Shown here: in pieces, positions 16,009-23,128 of the stretch
How positions within the stretch are numbered: the first letter of the stretch is position 1
Layout: every line of letters starts with the position of its first letter
NCBI GenBank assembly: GCA_050694215.1
Contig: JBOGXB010000028.1
Coordinates: 1 to 23,418, forward strand
DNA: 23,418 nt
Source: JBOGXB01 sp050694215
GTDB lineage: Bacteria; Actinomycetota; CADDZG01; WHSQ01
Direction: 5' to 3'
Notes under the pieces: model-generated
The model's database searches: none
What the model was told of the DNA's origin: nothing
What the model saw: the letters and a program-made list of their open reading frames with translations, nothing else
Translations under genes and position numbers: made by a program

Positions 16009-16188
16009 CCGATCCACCTCCCTCGGACGCAAGCATAGGAGGCGCCGGCGGATCCCCTTCGAGGTAGAGCGGGCCCCCGTCGCCGATCGAGCTGACGGGT
16101 GGCCGAGGACCCGTAGGGGCTCCGGCTTCTTGACAGCCCGGGTCGATAGGGTGGTGACCACATTCGGCCGAGTCGAAGAAGGGGAATC
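16009..16188. promoter_or_regulatory. Divergent promoter region of nitroreductase-hutU and thyX
   Basis: A 180-base spacer separates two divergently transcribed genes, so it should hold both promoters. A perfect TTGACA stands at 16130-16135 on the + strand, but the only TAnnnT-like box (TAGGGT, 16147-16152) is 11 bases away, too short for a standard sigma-70 pair. The GTG of thyX has GAAGAAGGGGA closely upstream. Confidence 0.35.
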
Positions 16189-18054
16189 GTGAGGGAGACC
16201 ACACCCGAGATCGAGCTGATAGCCCGACCATCCGTGGACCTGGAGGCGCTCGAGCGCTACCTGAAAACGGTGGGAGGGGAGTCCTGGCTCGAGATGCGGA
16301 GAAGCGACGAGGAGGGGCTCAATCCCGGACAGCTGCTCGTTGAGGCGGCGGGGCGGGCCTGCTTCGATGATGAAACGGACATCCTGGCGGAGAGTGGCTG
16401 GAAGCGATTTGAGGACCTAGAGGTACGAGAAAAGGTGGCGACTTTGAATCGTCACACCCTACTTCTCGAGTTTCAGCCAGTCCTGGCGTGTTGGCGATAT
16501 CCATACGTGGGCGATATGTATGAGGTCGAAGGACGGGACGTTTCCTTCTCCGTGACGCCTGAGCACAGGCTCTGGGCCTCACTTCGTACCCTCCGAGATG
16601 TCGACAGAAACGAGGGAGAGTACTTCGCTCCCTTCAGGTTCCATACCGCGGAGACCGTGGGGAGATCCGCATTCAAAGTGATGTCGTCTGCGGATGGATG
16701 GAAGGGAGGATGGCCTCAAGAGATCGTTATCTCCGATGTCCAGTGGTCACAGCGCTTGGCTAACCACACGGGTTCCTTCGGGGAAAGACACTCGGTTTGC
16801 AAGGGAAGAACCCTTCAAGATCCCGAGGAGATTTGGGCTCTGGCGCGACTCTTGATCTACTACGCCACCGAAGGGTGCGTCAGAGATCAGAAGGGGTCTG
16901 GGCGAGGGATAGTGATCTATGGCGATCACGAACGGGGAGTCCGCCAGGCCTGTGACTCACTGGGCTTGACGGTCAAGACCTATCGAGATCCTCGCAACGG
17001 CGTGAAGAGAATGCAGGTCTCGGGAGGTTTACCCTTCGTCAGGTATGTGGTTGCGGAGTGTGGGCTCCACTCACGTGACAAGCGACTGCCGCGTTGGATC
17101 CTTGATCTTCCCCCAGAACGACTACAAGAAGTTTGGGACCTCTTGGTCGAAACGGACGGCTCCGTCGTAAACCGGCGCAAGAAGGTCACAACCACTTCTT
17201 CGGCATTGGCGGATGCTTACCAGGAGATCCTCGTCAAGTTGGGAAAACCATCGTCGGTGGTTCATGGCTTAGGCGACCTTCGCAATGTGTTCGAGAAGTT
17301 GCCCCGTCCGTCCATAGTCAATCGAAACGGTAGGACGCGGATGAGCCGCGTGCCCTACGACGGAAACGTCTTCTGTTGCACCACCGAGAATGGCATTGTG
17401 CTCGTGCGACGAAGGGGCTTGGTTCATTTTTCGGGGAACTGTTACCGCTCCTGGGAGCCGGGGCTCAACCCCAACGTGTCGAAGGTGCGAACCGATCAGA
17501 AGGATTACTTCCTGAACATCCTGCGCTCCGGACACGGCTCGGTGCTGGAGCACGCCAACTACTCGTTCGTGATCTGGGATTGCAGCAGAATTTTCACGCA
17601 CGAGATCGTTCGCCACAGGGCGGGCTCGGCGTTCAGCCAGGAGAGTCTCCGCTTCGTGCGGTTGAAGGACATCCCCTTTCGCATACCTGACTCTCTCGAG
17701 CCCCTGCGGCCGCAGATCATCTCGATCCTCGAGACCCTCGACGAGTTTCAGATCAGCGCCGCGGAGCACTTCGGGCTCGACGAAGAGGGCAAGTCGTTCC
17801 ACGAGAAAAAGGAGATCACCTCCGCCCTGCGGAGGCTCGCGCCGGAGGGCCTCTCGACGATGATCATCTGGACCGCAAACGTCCGCACGCTCCGCCACAC
17901 CATCCAGGCCCGGACGGACCCCGGTGCCGAGGAGGAGATCCGCTACGTGTTCGACAGGATCGGACGGATCATGCTCCAGGAAGCCCCCCTGCTCTTCGGC
18001 GATTTCGTAGTAGGCGACGACGGTGCCTGGCGGACCGAGTACAAGAAGGTCTAG
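16189..18054 (+). CDS. thyX: Flavin-dependent thymidylate synthase ThyX, interrupted by an in-frame intein
   Basis: ThyX methylates dUMP to dTMP with methylenetetrahydrofolate and FAD/NADPH. The 621-codon frame is far longer than ThyX (about 220-260 residues). Residues 1-57 and 418-621 together make a 261-residue ThyX: the extein junction reads GRA + CYRSWEPGLNPN, a conserved ThyX site, then HGSVLEHANYSF and the flavin motif RHRAGSAFSQESLR (475-488). Relative to the common RHRx7S pattern one extra residue lies before the conserved Ser-x-Arg. Residues 58-417 are an intein (listed separately) that must splice out for activity. The GTG start is well placed behind AAGGGGA. lgt follows after 18 bases. 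ThyA was not seen in the window. Confidence 0.95.
   Translation: MRETTPEIELIARPSVDLEALERYLKTVGGESWLEMRRSDEEGLNPGQLLVEAAGRACFDDETDILAESGWKRFEDLEVREKVATLNRHTLLLEFQPVLACWRYPYVGDMYEVEGRDVSFSVTPEHRLWASLRTLRDVDRNEGEYFAPFRFHTAETVGRSAFKVMSSADGWKGGWPQEIVISDVQWSQRLANHTGSFGERHSVCKGRTLQDPEEIWALARLLIYYATEGCVRDQKGSGRGIVIYGDHERGVRQACDSLGLTVKTYRDPRNGVKRMQVSGGLPFVRYVVAECGLHSRDKRLPRWILDLPPERLQEVWDLLVETDGSVVNRRKKVTTTSSALADAYQEILVKLGKPSSVVHGLGDLRNVFEKLPRPSIVNRNGRTRMSRVPYDGNVFCCTTENGIVLVRRRGLVHFSGNCYRSWEPGLNPNVSKVRTDQKDYFLNILRSGHGSVLEHANYSFVIWDCSRIFTHEIVRHRAGSAFSQESLRFVRLKDIPFRIPDSLEPLRPQIISILETLDEFQISAAEHFGLDEEGKSFHEKKEITSALRRLAPEGLSTMIIWTANVRTLRHTIQARTDPGAEEEIRYVFDRIGRIMLQEAPLLFGDFVVGDDGAWRTEYKKV
16360..17439 (+). 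mobile_element. Intein within ThyX, with LAGLIDADG-like endonuclease region
   Basis: The insert of 360 codons begins with Cys58 (block A, CFDDETDILAESGWKRFEDL) and ends with Asn417 before Cys418. Block B appears as VTPEHRLW with the required Thr123 and His126. The middle has two LAGLIDADG-like helices, LARLLIYYATEG (218-229) and EVWDLLVETDGS (314-325), keeping one acidic residue each (Glu228, Asp323), as expected for a DOD homing endonuclease. The C-terminal Hint part reads VPYDGNVFCCTTENG, then VRRRG and HFSGN. The penultimate residue is Gly416, not the usual His, a variant known in some inteins. The codons are visibly richer in A and T than the flanking extein, which suggests acquisition from elsewhere. 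Confidence 0.93.
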
Positions 18055-18072
18055 CCCAGTGCTCCACGCGTC

Positions 18073-19107
18073 TTGAATCTCGCCGCCGCGATCGAGCTGC
18101 AGATAGATCCACTCGCGTGGGAGATTCTGCCTCGCTTCCACGTGGGGCCCCTTGCGATCTCTCCTCACGGGATCGGGATCGCTCTGGGTTTCCTCGCAGG
18201 AGCTCAGCTGATGGTGCGACGCGCCCGGCGCGTCGGTGGGCCGCCCGAGAACGACATCTGGAACGCGCTCTTCTACGCGCTCCTGGGCTCGATCGTCGGA
18301 GCGCGTGTCGGATACGTCCTCGGGCACCTCAGCGAGGTGACCGACGGGGGGGACGATCCCCTCGGTGTCTTCCGAGTGTGGGAGGGAGGCATCTCACTCA
18401 TCGGGGGCATCACGGGGGCCGTGCTCATGGCACTTCCGTACGTGCTGCGTAACCGCATGGGCTTCTGGCGCACCCTGGACCTCGCCGCGCCCGGCCTTGC
18501 CCTCGGCATCGTCATCGGGCGCATCGGGGACCTGATCATCGGCGACCACCTGGGCAAGCCGACCAACTTCGCACTGGGGTGGCGATGCCTCGGTTCGGAT
18601 GGAGCCCCGCCGGTAGCGGCTGAGCGCTATCTGAGGGCGCTGGACGCGGGCGATCCTCCTTCGCTCGGGTGTTTCGATCTCGTCCTGCATCAGACGGCCC
18701 TCTACGACTTCATCTCCACGCTGGTTCTGCTGGGGGTGCTGTTGTGGCTCGGCAAGCGGCACCGCAACGCCGGCTTCATGATCCTGGTCCTCACCGTCTG
18801 GTACGGGGCGATGCGGGTGATCACGGACTCGCTGAGGGTGGACAAGCGCTACTTCGATCTCCTCACGGGTAGCCAGCTCATGACGCTTGCCGCCGGCCTG
18901 GTGTGCCTGTACCTGCTGGCTCGTTACAGGGGAGCGCCGCCCCGCTTCCGCGCACCCCCCGAACCCTCGGCGATGCCTCCGCCCGCTCCGCCCGCGCCCG
19001 GCCCGGAGGGCGCTGAGGAGCCAGCTGAGACCCCTGCGAGCCCCGAGGAATCTCGCGCTTCGGCTACGGAGAGTAGCGAGGACGCGGGAAAGCGGGGCCG
19101 GCAGTGA
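18073..19107 (+). CDS. lgt: Prolipoprotein diacylglyceryl transferase-like protein
   Basis: Lgt transfers diacylglycerol from phosphatidylglycerol to the lipobox Cys of pre-lipoproteins at the membrane. The 344-residue protein has about seven membrane helices, SPHGIGIALGF near the N terminus, WEGGISLIGG (103-112), the signature-like GRIGDLIIGDHLGKPT (149-164) and HQTALYDF. The signature normally reads GRxGNFxNxE: here the conserved Asn is Asp153, and the His of the E. coli SFHGG motif is Ile. It may be a divergent Lgt or a paralogue. A Pro/Ala/Glu-rich cytosolic tail of about 55 residues follows the last helix. The start is TTG at 18073 without a clear ribosome binding site, 18 bases after thyX, which suggests co-transcription. 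Confidence 0.87.
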   Translation: MNLAAAIELQIDPLAWEILPRFHVGPLAISPHGIGIALGFLAGAQLMVRRARRVGGPPENDIWNALFYALLGSIVGARVGYVLGHLSEVTDGGDDPLGVFRVWEGGISLIGGITGAVLMALPYVLRNRMGFWRTLDLAAPGLALGIVIGRIGDLIIGDHLGKPTNFALGWRCLGSDGAPPVAAERYLRALDAGDPPSLGCFDLVLHQTALYDFISTLVLLGVLLWLGKRHRNAGFMILVLTVWYGAMRVITDSLRVDKRYFDLLTGSQLMTLAAGLVCLYLLARYRGAPPRFRAPPEPSAMPPPAPPAPGPEGAEEPAETPASPEESRASATESSEDAGKRGRQ

Positions 19108-19211
19108 CTCTCCGTAGTATCAAATCCGCCCCCCAGGCGGCCCAGGTGGCACGATAGGCCGAGCCGTCCATCCACAGCGCCCGCTTGGGCGGATGAAGGA
19201 AGGAGCGAAGC

Positions 19212-19367
19212 ATGGCCGAGACCTATAACGGCTACTGCGTCAAGTGCCGCGAGAAGCGCGACTTCGAGGGCGAGGTCAAGGAGCTGGCCAACGGGTCCAA
19301 GGCGGCACAGGGTCAGTGCCCCGTGTGCGGCACCAAGATGACCCGCATGCTCCCCAAGAGCGCCTAG
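19212..19367 (+). CDS. Small zinc-ribbon protein (DUF5679-like)
   Basis: This 51-residue protein carries CVKC (residues 9-12) and CPVC (36-39), a two-knuckle zinc ribbon, and a basic C terminus. It resembles the DUF5679 family of small actinobacterial and chloroflexal proteins whose function is unknown. GAAGGAAGGAG about seven bases before the ATG is a very strong ribosome binding site, and a clear intrinsic terminator follows 28 bases after the stop, so the gene is probably well expressed. A GC-rich hairpin CCGCC/GGCGG (19126-19140) lies between lgt and this gene. It was too short to be obvious by length alone; the cysteine pattern supports it. Confidence 0.85.
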   Translation: MAETYNGYCVKCREKRDFEGEVKELANGSKAAQGQCPVCGTKMTRMLPKSA

Positions 19368-19395
19368 AGCTAGCGAGACGCACCGTTCACGAGAG

Positions 19396-19420
19396 GGCTG
19401 CCGGGACGCGGCAGCCTTTT
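19396..19420 (+). terminator. Intrinsic terminator
   Basis: GGCTGCC (19396-19402) pairs with GGCAGCC (19410-19416) around a 7-base loop and is followed by TTTT and then CGTTT. It ends the thyX-lgt-zinc-ribbon transcription unit on the + strand and stands just before the convergent nuclease gene. Confidence 0.88.
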
Positions 19421-19432
19421 CGTTTGGGCGGG

Positions 19433-20224
19433 CTAGGTCTCCTCGGCTCGCTCCGGGCTCACCGTGGCCCACGCCGGGCACTTCGACTGGAACGAGCAGC
19501 TCATGCAGAAGGGCGAGGGCCGCGTCCGCCAGTCGCCGGTGTCTATGGCGCGCCGTATCGCCTTCGTCAACGCGCGCATCTGCCGTTCGAACGCGAGCAG
19601 CATCCTGTCGTTCGGGTTGAGCGAGAGCACCACGGGGTCGGCCAGGTAGACGAGACGGATCTCGTCCGGGATCACCCCAAAAGCTCGCCAGCAGACGAGA
19701 GCGTAGAAGCGCAGTCCGAAGAAGGCGGCCAGCTCGCGCGACTCATCGGGGACCTTGCCGGTCTTGTAGTCGGTGAGGACCCAGGACCCGTCTGGTCGCT
19801 CCTCCAGCCGGTCGATGATCCCGCGCAACTGCACGTCGGTCAGCTCGTACTCGATCCACCACTCGAGCCTGCTGGCCTCGAGCAGGCGCGGATCTTCGAG
19901 CTTGAAATAGTTGCGCAGGAGGCGATGGGCCTCCCTCAGCCACGACTCTTCTTCCTCCGGCCCCATCCCGGCCGGCCGGAAATCCGAGTCCTCGCGCACC
20001 TGTGCCCACAAGCCCTCGAGGAGCTCCTCCGCGCGCCCGGGCGTCCGGCCGGGAGGGTCCTCGCCGAAGAGCCTCTCGAGCACGGCGTGCACGAGGGACC
20101 CTCGGGCTGCGGCTCCGGAGACCGGTTCGGGGACGAGGTCGATCGACCTGAACTTGAACAGCCGGGGGCAACTCTTGAAGTCCGTCACGCTGGACGGTGA
20201 GAGCTTCAGGAGATCCTGCTCCAT
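19433..20224 (-). CDS. RecB/Cas4-like PD-(D/E)XK nuclease with four-Cys cluster
   Basis: This 263-residue protein belongs to the PD-(D/E)XK group related to RecB, AddB and Cas4. The nuclease motifs are RGSLVHAVLE (His46), GIIDRLE (Asp138) and TDYKTGK (Asp152, Lys154). Cys19 in KSCPRLF together with Cys240, Cys243 and Cys249 (C-x2-C-x5-C) forms the pattern of the iron-sulfur staple seen in AddB and Cas4. Such stand-alone proteins act on DNA ends in repair. There is no helicase domain and no cas1 or cas2 nearby, so CRISPR adaptation is not indicated. The ATG at 20224 lies directly before SPSSVTDFKSCPR, the usual N-terminal segment of the family. It stands alone, convergent to the zinc-ribbon gene. 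Confidence 0.88.
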   Translation of the reverse strand: MEQDLLKLSPSSVTDFKSCPRLFKFRSIDLVPEPVSGAAARGSLVHAVLERLFGEDPPGRTPGRAEELLEGLWAQVREDSDFRPAGMGPEEEESWLREAHRLLRNYFKLEDPRLLEASRLEWWIEYELTDVQLRGIIDRLEERPDGSWVLTDYKTGKVPDESRELAAFFGLRFYALVCWRAFGVIPDEIRLVYLADPVVLSLNPNDRMLLAFERQMRALTKAIRRAIDTGDWRTRPSPFCMSCSFQSKCPAWATVSPERAEET

Positions 20225-20306
20225 ACCCCGACCCTAGGGGCGGGGGGTTGAGAATGCGCGGATTTCCGGACGTGGGGCGGCCGCGATGCTCCCGATGGCC
20301 CTGGGG

Positions 20307-21113
20307 TCAGCCTCCGGTTACCCGCCCGAGGAACTCCGCGAGGGCGCCGTTGAAGGCCTCTGGAGACTCGAGGTTTGACATGTGCCCGGCCTCGGGAAGC
20401 ACCACCAACCGCGAGCCTCCGATGTGCTCGTGCATCTTCCGTGACAGCTCCGGTGGGGTGAGGGCGTCGCTTTCACCCACGACGATGAGGCTCGGCGCCC
20501 TGATCTCCACCAGCCCGTCGGTCGAGTCGAGCCGGTTCTTCATGGCCTCCAGCGCGCCGATGTATCCGTAGGCAGGATTGTCCATCAGCGACTTGACTCT
20601 CTCGACCACGTCCTTCTTCTTCTCGACCGTGCTCTGCGAGAGGAAGGCGCCGACGAGGGCGTCGATCAGCTCGGTGGTCCCCCGCTCGGCGACCTGCTTC
20701 TGCTGGGCGGTTCGCTTGTCGATCCCCTCCGGCGGGTCGGCCTCCGCGCGTGTGTCCGCCAGGACGATGCCGGCGGCGAAGTCCCGGTACTTGCGCATGA
20801 ATGCCAGGACGACGTAGCCGCCCATCGAAAGACCCACGAGCACGACCTTGCCGACGCCCAGCGCGTCCACTACGGCCTTTACTTGGTCTGCGTAAGCCTC
20901 GATCGAATACGCGGAGCGATCCTGCGGCGCGTCGGACTCTCCGAAGCCGAGCAGGTCGACGGTGACGAACCTGAACTTGTCTCCGAGCGCCTCGCCCTGC
21001 GGTCCCCACATCTCGGCATCGAAAGGGAACCCGTGCACGAGAAGTACGGGCGTGCCTTCACCGCCATGGTCCTCGTAGGCCACCTTGTGGCCGTTGAAGT
21101 CGAGGTGCGGCAT
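20307..21113 (-). CDS. Alpha/beta-fold hydrolase
   Basis: This 268-residue single-domain hydrolase has the oxyanion segment LLVHGFPF, the nucleophile elbow GLSMGG (Ser96), Asp216 in GESDALTP and His244 in EAGHMSNLE, a complete catalytic triad. The overall pattern resembles 3-oxoadipate enol-lactonase and related carboxylesterases, but substrate cannot be assigned from the sequence. There is no signal peptide, so it is cytosolic. It is transcribed toward the nuclease gene after a spacer of about 80 bases, and the kinase gene upstream ends 77 bases before it, so it could share a transcript with either, though no tight overlap supports this. Confidence 0.9.
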   Translation of the reverse strand: MPHLDFNGHKVAYEDHGGEGTPVLLVHGFPFDAEMWGPQGEALGDKFRFVTVDLLGFGESDAPQDRSAYSIEAYADQVKAVVDALGVGKVVLVGLSMGGYVVLAFMRKYRDFAAGIVLADTRAEADPPEGIDKRTAQQKQVAERGTTELIDALVGAFLSQSTVEKKKDVVERVKSLMDNPAYGYIGALEAMKNRLDSTDGLVEIRAPSLIVVGESDALTPPELSRKMHEHIGGSRLVVLPEAGHMSNLESPEAFNGALAEFLGRVTGG

Positions 21114-21190
21114 CGACAGCCTCCCAGTTGGTAGGTCGAGGGCCTCAGGGACCCGGCAGGCGCGCAGGATAGCCGGTGAAGGCCGATGAC

Positions 21191-22516
21191 CTAACCGGCC
21201 TCTTCGGTGAGAGCGGAACCGATGTCGTCATCCTCTGCCGAGGAGACCAATCCCATCTGCGGCCTTCCGGGAGGCTGCCGGTTGCACGGGATGTGGATGG
21301 TGAACGTCGTCCCCTTCGATGATGACGCCAGATCGAGGCGCCCCTCCATCACAGCGACGAGCTGGCTGACTACGTAGAGCCCCAGGCCCACGCCCTCACG
21401 CCCTGCCGCCGTCTCCTGGATCCTGCTGAAGGCCTCGAACAACTGGTCGCGCTGCTCGGCCGGGATACCCGGGCCGTCGTCCAGAACCTCGATGAGGATT
21501 CCGCCGGCCGTTGCCCGGGCGGTGACGGCGATGCGGGTTCGATCCGGCGTGTACTTGTACGCGTTCTCGACCAGGTTGCGAGTGATCTGAGCAACGCGAT
21601 GTCCGTCGACCTCGCACCGAACCGGCTCGACGAAGACCTCGAGCTGATGTGCCCGTCGCTTGGCGTCGGCCGCCCCAAGTGCCTGGTCGATCACAGCCTC
21701 AAGCTCGAGCCACTCGAGTTGGAGAGCGAGGCTCCGGCCCTGAAGCTCGCTGCTCAGCATGAGGTCGTCAACCAGCCGCGCCAGCTGTCGTGACTGCTGC
21801 GACACCATGTCGAGCATCTCATCCTGTCGCTCCGGTGACAGGCGAGCCCGGCGCTTACGAATGGTGTCTACGCCGGTCATGATCGCAGTCAGCGGACCGC
21901 GGATCTCGTGCGTTGTGACCGCGAGATAACGATCTTTGAGGCGATCCAGCTCCGCGAGCTGAGTGCTCTGATGCGCGTGCATCTTCTCACGTCGGTGCCA
22001 GTTCTCCGCCATCGTGGCCGCAGTGGTGGCGATTAGAGCAGTCACACCGACGACGAATGCATACGTCGAGATGTCGAAGGGGGCCGAGTGGATCTGCGCG
22101 ACGTGGAACGTCTGCGGCACGAAGAAGACGGCGACACCCGCCAGGGACGCAAGTGCGCCCCGCATCCTGTACCGGAGCGCCCCTTCGAGTGGTAGCACGA
22201 ACAGGACGGCCCAGATGAGATACGGATCCTCGTGCGCGTAGAGCCACACGTAACCCATGATCACGAGCCCGTCGAACACAAACGCAGCTCGTCCCAGCCG
22301 CTGCTGGGCGGGTTCAGTACCGATGCGGCCTATCGCTCCCCAGATCGTGAGGTTGCCGAGGGCGAGGATGGCGGTGAGTCCCCAGGCCGCGGCCTCTACC
22401 TCTGGGCCGGGGTAGCCGGAGCGCAGCGGTACGAGGACCGCCGCGAGAAGCACCCCGATCCAGCGGGCATAGGTAACCCACTGCTCGAGCCCCAGGGCGT
22501 GTTTGAAGTCACTCAC
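21191..22516 (-). CDS. Membrane sensor histidine kinase (orphan)
   Basis: The N-terminal half (residues 14-170) forms about six membrane helices with little extracytoplasmic loop, then a short coiled segment leads to the HisKA motif TTHEIRGPLTAIM with His203. The ATPase domain shows ENAYKYTP (N box), DDGPGIP (G1) and GVGLGLY (G2). It shares layout, though not close sequence, with the kinase upstream of hutH. No response regulator is next to it. The start is GTG at 22516; AGGTG lies a few bases upstream. A 40-residue tail after the ATPase domain is acidic and unstructured in appearance. The signal and partner are unknown. Confidence 0.9.
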   Translation of the reverse strand: MSDFKHALGLEQWVTYARWIGVLLAAVLVPLRSGYPGPEVEAAAWGLTAILALGNLTIWGAIGRIGTEPAQQRLGRAAFVFDGLVIMGYVWLYAHEDPYLIWAVLFVLPLEGALRYRMRGALASLAGVAVFFVPQTFHVAQIHSAPFDISTYAFVVGVTALIATTAATMAENWHRREKMHAHQSTQLAELDRLKDRYLAVTTHEIRGPLTAIMTGVDTIRKRRARLSPERQDEMLDMVSQQSRQLARLVDDLMLSSELQGRSLALQLEWLELEAVIDQALGAADAKRRAHQLEVFVEPVRCEVDGHRVAQITRNLVENAYKYTPDRTRIAVTARATAGGILIEVLDDGPGIPAEQRDQLFEAFSRIQETAAGREGVGLGLYVVSQLVAVMEGRLDLASSSKGTTFTIHIPCNRQPPGRPQMGLVSSAEDDDIGSALTEEAG

Positions 22517-22576
22517 CGCACCTATCTATCGGCACGGCCGATGGCAATCTTGGGGCTGCGGGGATCGTTCTTCGGG

Positions 22577-22590
22577 GTGCGGATCCGCAC
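22577..22590. promoter_or_regulatory. 14-bp palindrome upstream of the kinase gene
   Basis: GTGCGGATCCGCAC is fully self-complementary and lies about 60 bases upstream of the kinase GTG, a plausible operator position. It also sits next to the hairpin 22595-22622, so it may only be part of the structured 3' end of the upstream transcript. Confidence 0.35.
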
Positions 22591-22594
22591 AGGG

Positions 22595-22622
22595 GAGAGC
22601 CCCCGGTTCCCCGGGGGCTCTC
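22595..22622 (-). terminator. Strong GC-rich hairpin, likely terminator without T-run
   Basis: GAGAGCCCCCGG (22595-22606) pairs perfectly with CCGGGGGCTCTC (22611-22622) around a 4-base loop. It begins 21 bases after the stop of the small membrane protein gene. No T-run follows on either strand; such U-less hairpins are common candidate terminators in high-GC actinobacteria. Confidence 0.6.
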
Positions 22623-22643
22623 GGTTGGATCTGCGACGCAGGC

Positions 22644-22952
22644 TTAGGCAGCCTTGGGCGTCCTGACCTCTCTGCGGTGGCCGAGGACCTCGGCGACATG
22701 CTCGAAGACCTTGGGGGTCGCATATCCTGCCGCGGCGATCATGAGACCGGTTCCGATGTAGCCGAGCAGCTCGGAGCGGACCGGGATCTCCCACTGCGCG
22801 AACAGCGAGAACTCCAGCGCCCACGCGAGGAGAGCACCCAGGGCGATCGTGAGGATCGACTGGACCTTGGACAGGTCGATGTACTCGGTCAGCATGTCGA
22901 CGACCTTGAACGTACCGATGCCGAGCAGAACCACAATGGCGAACTCGTGCAC
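22644..22952 (-). CDS. Small three-helix membrane protein, function unknown
   Basis: This 102-residue protein has three hydrophobic helices (about residues 5-24, 33-52 and 66-86) and a basic C-terminal tail. Size and helix number recall small holin-like or DUF membrane proteins, but no family motif is recognised. The frame is open further upstream; AGGAGG six bases before the GTG at 22952 decides the start. That ribosome binding site is inside a long predicted hairpin of the leader (listed separately), suggesting translational control. The gene stands alone between a U-less hairpin and a 327-base upstream region. I cannot assign a role. Confidence 0.75.
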   Translation of the reverse strand: MHEFAIVVLLGIGTFKVVDMLTEYIDLSKVQSILTIALGALLAWALEFSLFAQWEIPVRSELLGYIGTGLMIAAAGYATPKVFEHVAEVLGHRREVRTPKAA

Positions 22953-22958
22953 TTCGAA

Positions 22959-23000
22959 CCTCCTGCTTGTGCCGGGCGGCCGTTCCGCCCGGTGCAGGAG
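22959..23000 (-). promoter_or_regulatory. Hairpin sequestering the ribosome binding site of the small membrane protein
   Basis: On the - strand CTCCTGC (23000-22994) can pair with GCAGGAG (22966-22960), which includes the Shine-Dalgarno sequence AGGAGG (22964-22959). Inside it CCGGGCGG (22992-22985) pairs with CCGCCCGG (22979-22972) around a 5-base loop. The two helices stack with a small asymmetric bulge. This would block ribosome access unless the structure is opened. Confidence 0.55.
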
Positions 23001-23016
23001 TTTGGACGCCCCGTGC

Positions 23017-23032
23017 TTGCAACCGGTTACCA
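23017..23032. promoter_or_regulatory. LacI-type operator-like palindrome
   Basis: TTGCAACCGGTTACCA has a perfect 8-bp core AACCGGTT with a central CG and partly symmetric flanks, the form of many LacI/GalR-family operators. It is about 65-80 bases upstream of the small membrane protein start. No LacI-family gene is in the window, so the match is only suggestive. Confidence 0.25.
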
Positions 23033-23128
23033 GCTGCTCCCAGCCGCCCTGAGCCATAGGCTCACCCACCCGGTGGCCGGCATCTCCCTCCCTGCGCCCG
23101 ACGCACCTACGTCAAACAGGAACCAAAG

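Noticed and set aside
16130..16152. TTGACA and TAGGGT as a thyX promoter
   Set aside because: Spacing of 11 bases is too short for a sigma-70 promoter, so it is kept only as a remark.
19433..20224. Cas4 of a CRISPR system
   Set aside because: No cas1, cas2 or repeat array exists in the window; the protein fits stand-alone RecB-like nucleases.
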